A DNA stretch of 64,000 nucleotides, from positions 269,423,870-269,487,869 of the forward strand of contig NC_081407.1 of NCBI RefSeq assembly GCF_030272615.1, written 5' to 3'. Shown here one piece after another: positions 34,589 to 46,973 of this stretch. The notes under the pieces were generated by a model. The model did no database searches. It had not been told where the DNA came from and worked only from the letters and a program-made list of their open reading frames with translations. Made by a program: the position numbers and the translations under genes. Position 1 is the first letter of the stretch. Each line of letters begins with the position of its first letter. This stretch comes from Cryptomeria japonica. Taxonomy: Eukaryota > Streptophyta > Pinopsida > Cupressales > Cupressaceae.

Positions 34589-37037
34589 TACTCCACAGGT
34601 GAACTGTTCTCAAGTCCACTTGAGAAGAGATCTTCAAGTCTACAACCAAACCTTTGAATATCATGCTCATCCATCCATGTGGAATCCACCTCTGTCAAGC
34701 CATGCCACTTGACCAAATACTGCTTGTAAACCTGATTCCTAGTCTTTTTCACCACTTTGGTAGCTAGGATCTTTTTAGGTTGCAAAGTTGGCCTGGATGG
34801 AAGATCCTTGAGCCACTCACCAGCTTCTACTATTGCATCACCTATCACAGTACCTGTAACAACATCATTCTTGCAAAGAGTCATATCTAAAACATTAAAA
34901 ATGGGTGACAGGCCAATATCCATTGGTAACTCAACTTCATAGGCATTGGAGCCAAATGCCTTAAGGATCTTGCATGGTCCTATCTTCCTCATCATAAATT
35001 TAGTGTGTCTACCCTTTAGTAGCCTCACCTTTTTCAAATGCACCCATACCATATCACCAACCTGAAAGTCTACTTCCCTTCTTTGTTTATCTACGTGTTC
35101 ATTGTACTTGTATGCAGTCTTTTGTAATGTTGTCTTGACCTGCTCATGTACATCTATGATTGGCTCAACAAATTTCTCACCTTGTGCACTATAGATGACC
35201 TCCTTAGGCAACTCTCGCAGCTCCAAAATATCCCTTGGATTCATGCCATACATAATTTGGAAAGGACTTTTCCCTGTGCTTCTATTCACTAAGTCATTAT
35301 AGGCAAATTCTACCTATGGAAGGACCAAATCCCAAGATTGATCATGAGAATTTGTAAGACACCTCAATAGGTTTCCTAATGAGCTATTAACCACTTCATT
35401 CTACCCATCTGTTTGGGGATGGTAGGCAGAAGTGAAAGACAAATTTGTTCCCAACTTCTTCCAAATAGTCCTCCAAAAATGACCTACAAATTTGACATCT
35501 CTATCAAACACAATGCTTAAGGGAATTCCATGAATCCTTACCACTTCTTTGAAGAATATCCTTGCAATGTGAGAAGTATCATTGATACTCTTACAAGGAA
35601 AGAAATGAGCCATTTTACTAAATCTGTCCACAACAACAAAAACATTATCATATCCCTGCTTGGTTCTAGGAAACCCCATTACAAAGTCTGTGCTTATGCT
35701 CTCCCAAGGTCTGTTTGGTATAGTTAGGGGTTGATAAAGTCTTTCATTTGTGGCCACTCCTTTAGCTTTTTGACATACAACACAACATTCTTCAAACCTT
35801 CTGACATCCGACTACATTTTGGGCTAGAAGTAGTGCCTCCTCACCTCCTCCAAGGTTTTATCTAACCCAAAGTGACCACTAATACTCCCACTAGGCTTTT
35901 CCTTGATGATATTATCCCTCATTGAAGACTTGTGGATACACAACTAACCACCCTTGAACAACAATCCATCTTGAATCAAAAACTTAGAATACTCAACATG
36001 ATATGTATTTGGAAAGTCATAACATACCTTATAAATCTCTTTGAAGTCATCATCGTCTGCATACATTACCTTTAGGGAATCAATCCACACACTCTACAAC
36101 TGCACCTCCTGCACTGTCAACACTCTTCTACTAAGAGCATCTACAGCCTTGTTTGCAACCCCTTTCTTGTGCTTTAGGGTCAATGTATAAGCTTGGATAG
36201 ATTCCACCCACTTCATATGTTTGTGGCTAAGCTTCTCCTGACTATTTAGAAAACTCAAGGTCTGGTTATTCGTGTAGACAACAAACTCTTTTGGCAACAA
36301 ATAATTCTGCCACTTCTTGAGTGCTTGAATAAGAGAGTACATCTCAAAATCATAAGAGGATTACTTCCTCTTGGCCTCATTAAATTTTTCATTGAAGAAG
36401 GCTATTGATCTGCCTTCCCGACTAAGAACTACGCCTATAGCCATATGGCTTGCATCACATTCAATTTGGAAAACTTTATCAAAATCAGACAAGGTTAGGA
36501 TAGGCTATTGTGACACCTTCCTCTTCAATGTTTCAAAAGCTTCATCGGCAGCCTTGATCCATGCAAACTTACACTTCTATCCACCTTTGATAGTTTCCAA
36601 CATAGGAGCATAGATTTGGCTAAAATTTCTTATGAACTTTCTATAGAAAGTGGCTAGACCATGAATAATTATTACCTTGCCCATTGTTCTTGGAGTAGGC
36701 CAACTCAATATGGCTTTAACTTTGGATGGATCCATCTTGATGCTTCCTTTCGAGATGACAAAACCAAGGTATACCAGCTCCTACTTCCTAAATTCACATT
36801 TCTCAAAATTGATTAGCAGCTTCTCCCTATGTAAGGTCTCCAAAACCATCCTGAGATGCTTCAAGTGTTCTTCTTTGGTCTTACTAAAGATGAGTATATC
36901 ATCTAAGTAAAATACCACAAATACCCCAACGTATGCCTTGAGAACTTCATTCATGAGCCTCATAAAGGTACTAGGGGCATTGGTTAGTCCAAAGAGCATA
37001 ACCATCCACTCATATAACCCCTCATTGGTTTAAAAAG
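34589..37037 (-). pseudogene. Gypsy pol remnant: RT, RNase H, integrase, chromodomain
   Basis: On the minus strand from 37037 downwards I read: RT ([19 protein letters not shown], then [11 protein letters not shown], the active site); RNase H (VVYTNNQTLSFL, where the usual Asp is Asn, and VDALSRR); integrase core (STDFVMGFPRTKQGYD, VFDRDVKFVGHFW, HPQTDG followed by a stop then NEVV); and a C-terminal chromodomain (YLVKWHGLTEVDSTWMDE). The chromodomain marks the chromovirus branch. The open frame runs into the LTR. Many in-frame stops make it non-functional. Confidence 0.88.
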
Positions 37038-37405
37038 TGTTGATATGTGGTGACTGATTAGCAAAGTACTGTACACTCAGCACGTATCCTCATTTTTTTT
37101 GCCATTTTTTGTTGATGAAAACCGACATTGTAATAAAACCCTAAAAAGGCCAACTTTGTTTGTTGCCCAAAAAACGCATGTTATAAGCGGTTGGGATGCT
37201 TAAGCCATTGTAAGGTTGATATACTATTTTTGTTGGATAATAAGAAAGATTGGACGGCTGTGTATGGTGGGCGTAACCCATTCTGGGTGAACCACGTTAA
37301 ATCTTTGTGTTATTTGTGTCCTGTTTTATTTCTTTATCTTTTATATTTAAATATGTATATAATTGTTAGTTTGTATTTGCTTCGGATCTACTTGACATCC
37401 TAACA
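37038..37405 (+). repeat. copia-2 5' LTR
   Basis: TGTTGATATGTGG to CATCCTAACA. It lacks the GC-rich block seen in the copia-1 5' LTR. Confidence 0.95.
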
Positions 37406-37423
37406 ATTGGTATCAGAGTGAGG
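37406..37423 (+). promoter_or_regulatory. copia-2 primer-binding site (tRNA-iMet)
   Basis: ATTGGTATCAGAGTGAGG lies directly inside the 5' LTR. Confidence 0.9.
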
Positions 37424-37465
37424 TTTTCTGTAAATTGGCAGGACTTTTAGATTTGAGTAGGAGCA

Positions 37466-40400
37466 ATGGAGGATTCCAAATTCAAGGTTGAAAAGTTTAA
37501 CGGCCAGAATTATCAGTTATGGAAAATGCAGATGGAGGATTACCTGTATCAAAAGGATTTGTGGTGACCGTTGGAAGGAAAGGCAAAGAAAGTGACCACA
37601 ATGTCAAATGAAGAGTGGGACATTTTAGATGGAAAGGCACTACGATCCATTCGATTGTGCCTTGCATTGTTTGTAGCATTCAATATAACAAAAGCAAAAA
37701 TGACTGTAGATTTGATGGCGACATTGGCTAAGTTGTATGAGAAACCCTCAGCTTTAAATAAGGTATTTCTTATGAAGCGTTTGTTTAATTTGAAAATGAG
37801 TGAGGGAGGATCTGTAACAGAGCACTTAAAAGAATTTAATACAATTACCAGTCAATTGTCTTCGGTAAAAATTACCTTTGCAGAAGAGGTTAGGGATCTC
37901 TTGATTTTATGTTCTTTTCCAGAAAGCTGGAATAGCTTGGTTATGGTTGTAAGTAACTCTGTCTCTAGTAAAAATACTTTGGTATTTGATGATATTGTTG
38001 GTGTTATCCTAAGCGAGGAAATGCGAAGGAAAAGCACAAGTGAGACTCCAACATCATCAAGTAGTGTTTTGAATGTGGAGAATAGAGGAAGATCAAAGGA
38101 AAGGGGAAAAGGCCCTTGGAATGAGAAGTCACGAGGGAAGTCAAAGAAAGGATGCTCTCAATTTAGAGGAAAGAAAGATTGCTAGTACTGCGGAAAGCCT
38201 GGTCATCTATAGAAAGACTGTTGGTCTCAGAAAAACAAAGAAGGAGACAAAAATGAAAATGACAGTAAGGAAGCTAATATTGCAAGTAATACTTTACAAG
38301 ATGCTTTAATCTTATGTTTGGATAATGTTAATGATTCCTAGGTAATAGATTCTGGGGCTTTATTTCATGCTACACCCGATAGAAAATATTTTCTAGATTA
38401 TGTTCAAGGTGATTTTGGACGAGTATATTTGGGTAATGATGAGCCCTGTCAAATTGTTGGAAAAGGAAAGATAAAGATCAAGTTGTAGAATGGAAATGAC
38501 TGGTTTCTGTAGGAGGTAAAACATGTTCCTAATTTAAGAAGAAATTTAATTTCTCCAAGGCAACTAGGTAGTGAAGGTTGCATAGTTACCTTCTGAGACA
38601 ATATCTGGAAGGTCAGTAAAGGATCATTAGTAGTAGCTAAAGGTGCAAAGGTAGGCACATTATATTTGTGTACTAGTAACACTTACTCTACCCTAGCTGC
38701 TACAAATAAAGTTACTATAGGGACAGCAACAATAGATGTTGCAAGAACAGATTCGATAATGTGGCACCATAGGCTTGGGCACATGAGTGAGAAAGGGATG
38801 AAAATCCTTCACTCCAAAAATCTATTGCCGGGACTAAAGAAGATTGATTTAGAGTTTTGTGAAAACTGTGTTTATGGTAAACAAAAAAGAGTCAGATTTC
38901 TCAAGGTTGGGAAAGAGAAGAAGAGTGAGAAGTTAGAGCTTGTGCATTCAGATGTATGGGGACTGGCTTAGGTATCATCTCTTGGTGGCTCTTGTTATTA
39001 TGTTATTTTTATTGATGACTCAACCAGAAAAACATGGGTATATTTCCTAAAACAAAAATTAGATGTTTTTGAAACTTTTAAGAAATGGAAAGCTTTGGTT
39101 GAGAATGAGACAGGAAAAAAGTTGAAGTGTCTCAGATCGAATAATGGAGGTGAGTATTGCAGCAACGTATTTGAAGATTACTGCTCCTTAAATGGGATTC
39201 AAAAGTAGAAGATAGCTCTCCACAAGAAAATGGTGTGTTAGAGAGAATGAATAAGACTATCATGGAACACGTGAGGAGCATGAGATTGCATGCTAGATTG
39301 CCCTTACATTTTTGGATAGATGTTGTACATACTGTTGTCTATTTGATAAATAGAGGACCTTCAACCCCTTTGGATGGTGCTATTCCAGAGGAGGCATGGA
39401 CTGGTAAAAAGGTAAATTATTCTTTTTTGAAAACCTTTGGTTGTGAAGCTTTTGTCCATCTTGATAAAGAAAACAGAACCAAGCTTGATGCTAAATCTCA
39501 TAAATGTACCTTCATTGGATATGGGATAGATGAATATGGCTATCGGTTATGGGATTTTGAAAATAAGAAAATAATTAGAAGTAGAGATGTTATATTCAAT
39601 GAGAAGGTTATGTATAAAGAACAGATGCAGGAAAAGAAGCATGAACAGCACAAACAAGAATATGTGGTGTTGGATGAGATTCCTGAAAATGAAATGCAAC
39701 AAGTACCTGATGCTTAGCAACAACATATTGTCCCACAAACTCCTACAAGTGTTAGATGTTCTACGAGGTCAAGTAGACCCCCTGAAATATTTTCTCCTTC
39801 TTTGTATTCTATTTTATTAACTGATTCTGGTGAACCAAAAGAATATGAAGAAGCAATGCAAGTGGATGCCAAACAATAGTGGGAGCTAGGCATGAAAGAG
39901 GAGATGGACTCCTTGTTGAAAAATAAGACTTGGGACTTAGTCCCTTTACCTACAGAAAAAAGAGTCTTGCCTAACAAATGGGTTTATCAACTGAAGGAGG
40001 AGGAAGGAGGTCATAAAAGATATAAGGTCAGACTTGTGGTAAAAAGTTTTGCATAGAAAAAGGGTCTAGATTATGATGAAATATTTTCTCCAGTTGTAAA
40101 AATGACTTCAATTAGAACTGTACTTAGTCTTGTGGTTGTAGATGATTTACATCTTTAACAATTAGATGTCAAAACAGCTTTTCTCCATGGAGATTTGGAG
40201 GAGGAAATTTACATGTTGCAACTACATGGATATGAGGTCAAAGGTAAGGAGAACTTGGTGTGCAGGTTGAAGAAAAGTTTGTATGGCCTAAAGCAAGAAC
40301 TCCGACATTGGTATTTAAAATTTGATAGTTTTATGGTTGAACATGATTATCATAGATATCATTCTGATCATTATGTATATTTTAAGAGATTGGATAATGG

Positions 40401-41385
40401 CAGTTATATTATTATGTTGCTTTATTTTGATGGCATGCTTGTTGTTGGGTCTAACATGCAACATATAAATGATCTTAAACAAAAATTAGCTAGGTCATTT
40501 GCTATGACGGATTCGGGTGTAGCTAAGCAAATTCTCGGTATGAGGATTACACGGGACAGGAAAAATAGAACCTTGAATTTGTCCCAAAGCAAATATATAA
40601 AGAAGGTGTTGAAAAGATTTAACATGCAGGATGCAAAAGCAATTAGTACACCTTTGGCTAGTCATTTCAAATTGACTAAGGCGATGTGCCCAAAGGCACA
40701 AGAAGATGTAAAAAAAATGTCTAACATCCTGTATTCATTAGCTGTTGGCAGTCTTATGTATGCAATGGTTTGCACAAGGCCAGATATTGCACATGCAATG
40801 GGAGTTGTGAGCAGGTTTATGAATAACCTGGGTATGGAACATTGAAATGTTGTGAAATGGATTATTTGGTATTTGAAAGGAACTACTATGAAGGCATTAT
40901 GTTTCAAAGGATCTAATGTTTCTCTGAGTGGATTCATTGACTCTGATCTGGTAGGTGATATTGATTCATGGAGGAGTACTACAGGGTATGTTTTTACTAT
41001 AGGGGAAACTGCAGTCAGTTGGATTTCTAAGCTGCAAAAGGTTGTTGCACTTTCAACCACTGAAGCTGAGTATGTTGCTGCTACAGAAGCCAGCAAGGAG
41101 ATGGTTTGGTTACAATGTTTTCTGGAGGAATTGGGTCAGACACAGGAGGATCACCCATTGTATACTGATAGCTAGAATGCCATTCATCTGGCAAAGAACT
41201 CTGCTTTTCATTCAAGAAAAAAGTACATTCAGCTCAGATACCACTTCATCCGAACTATTTTGGAGGAGGGTCAGTTACGGCTTGAGAAGATTCACACAAG
41301 TGAGAATCCTACCGATATGTTCATGAAGGCACTTCCACATGAGAAGTTGATTTCTTCATCAGTTTTTGTTGGTCTTCTTGATTGA
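37466..41385 (+). pseudogene. copia-2 gag-pol remnant
   Basis: The order matches copia-1: MEDSKFKVEKF (37466), zinc knuckle region with a TAG (near 38184), protease IDSGALFHATP, integrase HHCC (WHHRLGHM, CENC), integrase Glu kept in NGVLERMNKT, RT, RNase H and GLLD at 41385. More than a dozen stops are present, many of them TAG where copia-1 has CAG or TGG. The RT active site reads YFDG. A deletion near 39215 removes part of the segment before NGVLERM. It is non-functional. Confidence 0.92.
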
Positions 41386-41465
41386 TAAGTGTGGAATTTA
41401 TACCAATCAAGTCCAAGTGTTTTATCCAATGGATGTTGCAAGTAAATTGGTGTTGTCTAGTATCA

Positions 41466-41521
41466 GTCTCCAAGTGGGAGATTATTTGGTGTGGAGCTTG
41501 ATCAGTCTCCAAGTGGGAGAT
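41466..41521 (+). promoter_or_regulatory. Duplicated polypurine tract of copia-2
   Basis: GTCTCCAAGTGGGAGATT occurs at 41466 and 41505, 39 bp apart as in copia-1. Confidence 0.8.
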
Positions 41522-41889
41522 TGTTGATATGTGGCGATTGATCAGCAAAGTACTATACACTCAGCACGTATCCTCATTTTTTTTGCCATTTTTTGTTGAT
41601 GAAAACTGACATTGTAATAAAACCCTAAAAAGGCCGACTTTGTTTGTTGCCCTAAAAATACATGTTATAAGCAACTGGGATGCTTAAGGCATTGTAAGGT
41701 TGATGTATTATTTTTTCTAGATAACAAGAAAGATTGGATGACTGTGTATGGTGGATGTAACCCATTCTGGGTGAACCACGTTAAATCTCTGTGTTATCTA
41801 TGTCCTCTTTTATTTCTTTATCTTTTATATTTAAATCTGCATATAATTGTTAGTTCGTATTTGCTTCGGATTTGCTTGAAATCGTAACA
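41522..41889 (+). repeat. copia-2 3' LTR
   Basis: TGTTGATATGTGGCG to ATCGTAACA, then the target duplication AAAAG. Confidence 0.95.
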
Positions 41890-42065
41890 AAAAGCAATTT
41901 TCCACTCATCCCCTTCTCTTATTCATATTTGATGGTAACCACTTTTTAGGTCTATCTTGGTTAAATAGCAAGCTCCCCCCAAATAATCCATCAAGTCTTC
42001 TATCCTAGGTGCATAGAGAATCTATGCCTAATAGTGATTTTATTTATGACCCTAAAGTCTATACA
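41890..42065 (-). pseudogene. Gypsy RT fragment between the two copia insertions
   Basis: The minus strand reads YAPRIEDLMDYLGGACY, LTKIDLKSGYHQI and EGDEWKIAF. This is the RT stretch just before the part at 37037. It shows that both copia elements sit inside one gypsy RT gene. Confidence 0.88.
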
Positions 42066-42526
42066 TGTTGTTGTAAATATTTATTCATCATGGATATTAT
42101 TACACCTTACTTAAGTTTACTTAGGAAATGCAGTTCATAGTTGTTTGGGTATGAGACACTTGGGTGTTTTTGCCACATTGGGATAGTGTATGTAGGAGAA
42201 TTTCCACCTTTTATGGTCATGTTGTTACATTCCACCTTCGGTGGGTGATCCACCTCATGTGGAATATTATATTGTTTCTCCTACCTACCACACCTATTTC
42301 CTACCTACCCTTGTTTCTTATTGAGCCACATGTCATGTTTGTGTGCTCACATATCCATATAGCCTTGCCTATATAAGCATGCTCATATTCATTATATGTA
42401 ACGATTGATTGATTGATGATCCAGTTGATCAGTATTTTCTTGATAGGAATATAGTTTATTCTTGTCACATTTTATTCTCTCTTATTTGTGCTTTCCATTG
42501 CCTCTAGATCTTGGCAAAATCTCACA
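42066..42526 (+). repeat. copia-3 5' LTR
   Basis: TGTTGTTGTAAATATTT to AATCTCACA. It contains a TATA box TATATAAG at 42370-42377. Confidence 0.95.
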
Positions 42527-42540
42527 TGGTATCAGAGCCA
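42527..42540 (+). promoter_or_regulatory. copia-3 primer-binding site (tRNA-iMet)
   Basis: TGGTATCAGAGCCA starts at the base after the LTR and is a perfect match to the canonical copia primer site. Confidence 0.93.
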
Positions 42541-43987
42541 TTAGAGCATCATTGATTCGTCTTTGAGAGGCATTCTTGCGATGTCAAGAGGCAGATATGA
42601 GGAGCAGCATCTTTTGGAGGCATCTTAGACTAGATGTGACCTCGCTATTGTGTCTGGGTGGCCATTTCCATGAATTTTGGGTATAAATTCGACCTATTTT
42701 GGTGAGAGAAAAAAATTTGCCAATTTTGTTATATTTGTAGGATTTTTAAAAAAAAGAAAAAAAATTTAAAAATATATATTTTTGGGGGGTCTGCAAACCC
42801 CCCCCCATGACTTGTCATACTGCAGGTTCAAGAGTTGCAGCCACCACCATGCATTGTCCTTTTGGCGCCCCCTCATTCTTCTCACTAGTCAGGTCCCATG
42901 TGTTGCTCCCCGTCGGACTCCCTGCTGCCGGCATCTCCTCGACACCTCCCGATGATCGCTATGGCTCCTTGTCGGCCCCTCCTCCCGGCAGCCCGGTATC
43001 CTCTCGGCCACCGTGCCTACCTCTCAGCACCTCTACCACCATTGGCCTTTCTCACCAGCCAGGCCTGGCATCCCCGCCAACACCTCTGTCTGTCAGCCCC
43101 CCAGCCGCCTGCCACCTCCTGCAATCACTATCGGGCCACCACGTTAGCAACACCAACCTTGGAGTCCATAGCCACGTCCACTGCCACACGGACCTGTCGG
43201 GCCCCTCTTCCACATCACCTCTACCACGTCACACCTGCCTTGTCAGCATCATGCACGTCATTCGCCCATACTGTATAGATGTCATGCAGGCAAGGAGGCG
43301 AAGTTTTTGCGATGGCTAGACGGTCGTCAAATTTAGGATCCAGGTTTTCTAACGTCATCAATTTTTTGAAATTTTTGCAGGCCCCTCTCATTGAGTTTTT
43401 TGATTTTGCAGTTCAACTTCAAATGGCCATATCTTGCTCATTTTTGCTCCTTTTTTGGTGCAATTGTTTTTTAAATGGGATAGAATTTCATTTAATTTCT
43501 CGTGGTGGGATTATTTTTTAATTTTGATGGACATATTTTTCAGGAATCTCATTTTTTGGTGACTATACCTGTCCAATCCTCTTTTCTGCAACTTCTAAGA
43601 CTCCATTTGGGCTCATACGAACTCCTTGTCAGGTGCCATTTTTTTTTAAGTGCATAATTTTTTCATCTACTCTCATAATATGCTATTAGTTTGAAGCAAT
43701 TTTGGGTAGAAATTGTACTTTCAGCATATGATCTTTCTTGGCCAATTTGGCACTTGTATTGTATAAATCTATCTTTCTGGTCTTTTGCTTTGTAGTTCTC
43801 AGCCTATTGGGGCAGTTGTAAAACAAAATCAGAAGTCCACCTTGCCATTGTTTGCAAGTGGCCTATTGTACACGCACTACATATAAAGTGCCAAAATCAT
43901 CATTTTTGGGGGGGTACTTTGATTGATTGAATTTGGGGGGGTGTCTCTTGTGCTTTTGTTCTCTTGTGTTCCTTCCTTTTTACTGCT
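42541..43987 (+). other. Long leader of copia-3 with a GC-rich, proline-coding island
   Basis: The 1.45 kb between primer site and gag start is long for a copia element. Bases 42790-43320 are strongly GC-rich, unlike everything around them. They hold a 170-codon frame (42807-43319) rich in Pro, Ser and His (PPPGSPVSSRPPCLPLS). A second open frame overlaps it, so composition may explain the openness. The rest (43320-43987) is T-rich and non-coding. Confidence 0.6.
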
Positions 43988-45609
43988 ATGGGTTCTTCTA
44001 AGTTTCCTCTCTTAACTCCTCATAATTATGCTACTTGGAAAATTGATGCATGGAGTAAACTTATGGAAAAAGGACTAACTCATTATATTGATGAAACTAT
44101 TGTTGATCCTGCTAATCCTAAGGTTGATCATGTTGGTCACTTGGATTGGCTCACTAAAAATATCATGGAAATTGGTACCTTAAGAAAGTATGTATCAAAG
44201 GATCTCATTTTTCATATTGAGAAATGTACTCTAATCAAGGATGTTTGGCAAAAGTTTCAAGACTTGTATGGTCAAGTTGATGAGATTAGGGGATATCATA
44301 TTGATAGTGATCTCACCATGTTAGATTCCAAGAACTTTGATACTATACAAGATTATGTCACTAAGGCAAAAGAGTTGAGAGCACAACTCAAGGATTGTGG
44401 CATTGATAAGAAGGATACTCAATTGATCTTCAATTTGATAGGCAAGCTTCCACAAGAATATGCAACATTTGTTTCTAGTTTCCAAACCCATAGGATGACA
44501 ATGGGCTCAAGATACACAATGCCTACATTTGATGCTTTCACCGAAATTTTGATGATGGAACAAACTAAGTTCATAAGTATGGGAATTCTTACGACTTATA
44601 AGTCTCAAGAATTAGTGGAAAATCAAGGGAACAAAGGAAATCAAGGAAAGGACAACTCAAACAAGAAGAAATGGCAATCAAAGCCTAAGGACAAAGCATC
44701 ACCTTCTCCACAACAAGGAGATTTATCCTCTTCCAAGAGGGACAATTCACCAAAGAGGGAGAGACCTACTTGTGCCTATTGTAAAAATTTTGGTCATGAG
44801 GAGCGTCACTGCCATTCTAAGAAGATTGATGAGCTCACACATATCCTCAAAAAGAATAACATTGATTTGCCTAATGTCTACAAGAAGGATGATTCATCAA
44901 CTTCTACTTCCTCACAATCAAAAGGGAAAGGGAAAGCATTCATGGCTTCTACAAGTGGGAAGACTCACTCTTTTGGGACAAGAAAAGGAAAATATCTTTG
45001 TGCTACTACAAGTCATGATTCAGGGAGATGGCTTCTAGATTCAGGGGCTTCTCATCATATGGCATCTTTGTAGTGTATGTATCTTCGCAGTCTATGTTCT
45101 CTTCATTTGAGCCTTGTACCATGCCGCAGATTTTGATGGGCAATCATACATACATGGATGTGATTGGGAAAGGATATATTGCCACTGGGGGTAACTCCTT
45201 CAATGATGTGTTGTGTGTACCCCATTTGACAAAAAATCTCCTTTCCATCTATCAAATCACACATGGCGCAAATAAGAGAATTATGGAGTTCACACCTGAG
45301 TCAGTTTTCATTAGAGACTTGGAGACTAGAGCTATCATTGTGACTGGGGTGGTTGATCATGCATCTCGGTTATACTCCTTTTCAGGTTTTGTTGATGATT
45401 ATGATTTCACATATGATGATTCTTTACATGACGATCACACTTCTTGTGATGGTTTAGATTTTGAGGAGAACTTTGGGTACTTGAACTTGGGGATTCTCAC
45501 ATGTGACCCCGTTCTTGAGCCTTGTGTTTCATCTCCTCCTATTGATATCACATCACCTATTGCACTTGATGATGTGGATAGTGTGATATTTTTGCCTTCA
45601 TGTGATTAA
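43988..45609 (+). pseudogene. copia-3 gag and protease start
   Basis: The start MGSSKFPLLTPHNYATWKID (43988) opens a 362-codon frame ending at TAG 45071-45073. It has the copia gag domain, zinc knuckle CAYCKNFGHEERHC (about 44780) and protease RWLLDSGASHHMAS (about 45030-45065). A 17 bp insertion after MASL, TAGTGTATGTATCTTCG, shifts the frame. Reading resumes with QSMFSSFEPCTMPQILMG and VLCVPHLTKNLLSI, and ends at 45609. Gag up to the break is intact and could be translated. Without the insertion, gag and protease would be one frame. Confidence 0.85.
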
Positions 45610-46290
45610 GTGCAGTAGGATATTTCATGTCTTCCAGCTTTAGATTCATGGGATGAGTACTTGACAGACATTGCATGTTTGTTTGTGGAACTCTACATTG
45701 TAGATTTGAGAGACATCATTGATGATATTCATCTTCTCTTTGATGAAGATGATCCTTCTTTGATTGTTGCGAGGGAACATGCTGACCCTCTTGTTCGTTC
45801 TTTACATGATCATTCTTTCGATATTGACATGATTGTGGATTCTTATGTACAGTAGTTGGAGGAGGTCTCTTTATGTTTTGAGGAGAAATGTGGGTCTTTG
45901 GGACATGTTCTACATCCATCTCCACTAGATCTTGGAGTGTCTTTTTCAGCAGTGTGGATTAATTCACCACCTTTGGAGGGGGTATCTTTCATATTCGACA
46001 TGGGGACACTTGAGCAATTTTTCAAAGATTTCATTCATCATGATTTTTTTCATACATCTTCCCTTCATGATTGGGGAGACTTCATAGATACACCTTTGGT
46101 TTTTTTTCTTCCTAAGGGGAGGAATGTTGTTCAACGTTCATGGAGAAATTTCTTCATACATCATCAAGCTTCTATCATTGGTCTAGATTCCACATTGAGG
46201 GGGGGCTTCCTAGCTTCTCTTCTTCTCTCATATGGGGGGGACTTTTTCCTCACATGGGGTTTTGTTCCTCACTTACTTCTATGAGAGTTC
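45610..46290 (+). pseudogene. Acidic frames after the copia-3 protease
   Basis: Two open stretches (45661-45855 and 45856-46284) lie in one frame, separated by a TAG. They encode acidic and aromatic peptide (DLRDIIDDIHLLFDEDDPS, FFKDFIHHDFFHTSS). This replaces the integrase and RT expected here. No domain is recognised. It may be residual spacer of a non-autonomous family. Confidence 0.4.
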
Positions 46291-46495
46291 TTTGTATCTA
46301 ATTTTCATCTCTCTTTTGGGGGAGGATTTTTTCCCATTGGTTTTTTCTCTCTTTCCCTAGTTTGTGAGGGATTTCATTGCATTAGTTTGCATGCATTTGC
46401 ATTTGTATATGGGTACCTAACATGGCTTCATAGTCGAGATCCTTCTTGCATTGCTTAGTTGCATTGTACACTTAAGTGCATTCTCCTAAGTTGCA

Positions 46496-46507
46496 CTTAA
46501 GGGGGGG
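46496..46507 (+). promoter_or_regulatory. copia-3 polypurine tract
   Basis: AAGGGGGGG lies directly before the 3' LTR. Confidence 0.8.
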
Positions 46508-46968
46508 TGTTGGTGTAAATATTTATTCATCATGGATATCATTAAACCTTACTTAAGTTTACTTAGGAAATGTATTTCATAGTAGTTTGGGTATGAGACA
46601 CTTGGGTGTTTGTGCCACATTGGGATAGTGTGTGTAGGATAATTTCCACCTTTTTTGGTCTTGTTGTTACATTCCACCTTCGGTGGGTGATCCACCTCAT
46701 GTGGAATATTATATTGTTTCTCTTAGCTACCACACCTATTTCCTACCTACCCTTGTTTCTTATTGAGCCACGTGTCATGTTTGTGTGCTCATATATCCAT
46801 ATAGTCTTGCCTATATAAGCAAGCTCATATTCATTGTATATAACGATTGATTGATTGATGATCCAATTGATCAATATTTTCTTGATAGGAATATAATTTA
46901 TTCTTGTCATAATTTGTTCTCTCTTATTTGTGCTTTCCATTGCCTCTAGATCTTAGCAAAATCTCACA
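46508..46968 (+). repeat. copia-3 3' LTR
   Basis: TGTTGGTGTAAATATTT to AATCTCACA, with TATATAAG near 46812, then the target duplication ATACA. Confidence 0.95.
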
Positions 46969-46973
46969 ATACA

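Larger units (their letters stand above)
37038..41889 (+). mobile_element. copia-2: Ty1/copia retrotransposon inserted in gypsy RT
   Basis: LTRs of 368 bp each (37038-37405 and 41522-41889) are flanked by the target duplication AAAAG (37033-37037 and 41890-41894). The insertion splits the gypsy RT between EWKIAF and TNEGLYEW. It is the same family as copia-1, with similar LTR ends, gag and a doubled polypurine tract. LTRs differ by about 30 of 368 positions by eye, mostly transitions. Confidence 0.95.
42066..46968 (+). mobile_element. copia-3: gag-protease-only copia-type element inserted in gypsy RT
   Basis: LTRs of 461 bp each (42066-42526 and 46508-46968) are flanked by the target duplication ATACA (42061-42065 and 46969-46973). 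A perfect TGGTATCAGAGCC primer site and a polypurine tract are present. Coding covers only gag and the start of protease; no integrase, RT or RNase H is found in the 4.9 kb. It must be mobilised in trans. LTRs differ at about 5 percent of positions by eye. Confidence 0.93.

Noticed and set aside
42898-43278. Second overlapping frame in the copia-3 leader island
   Set aside because: Two overlapping open frames in GC-rich DNA are expected from a shortage of stop codons; neither has a recognisable domain.
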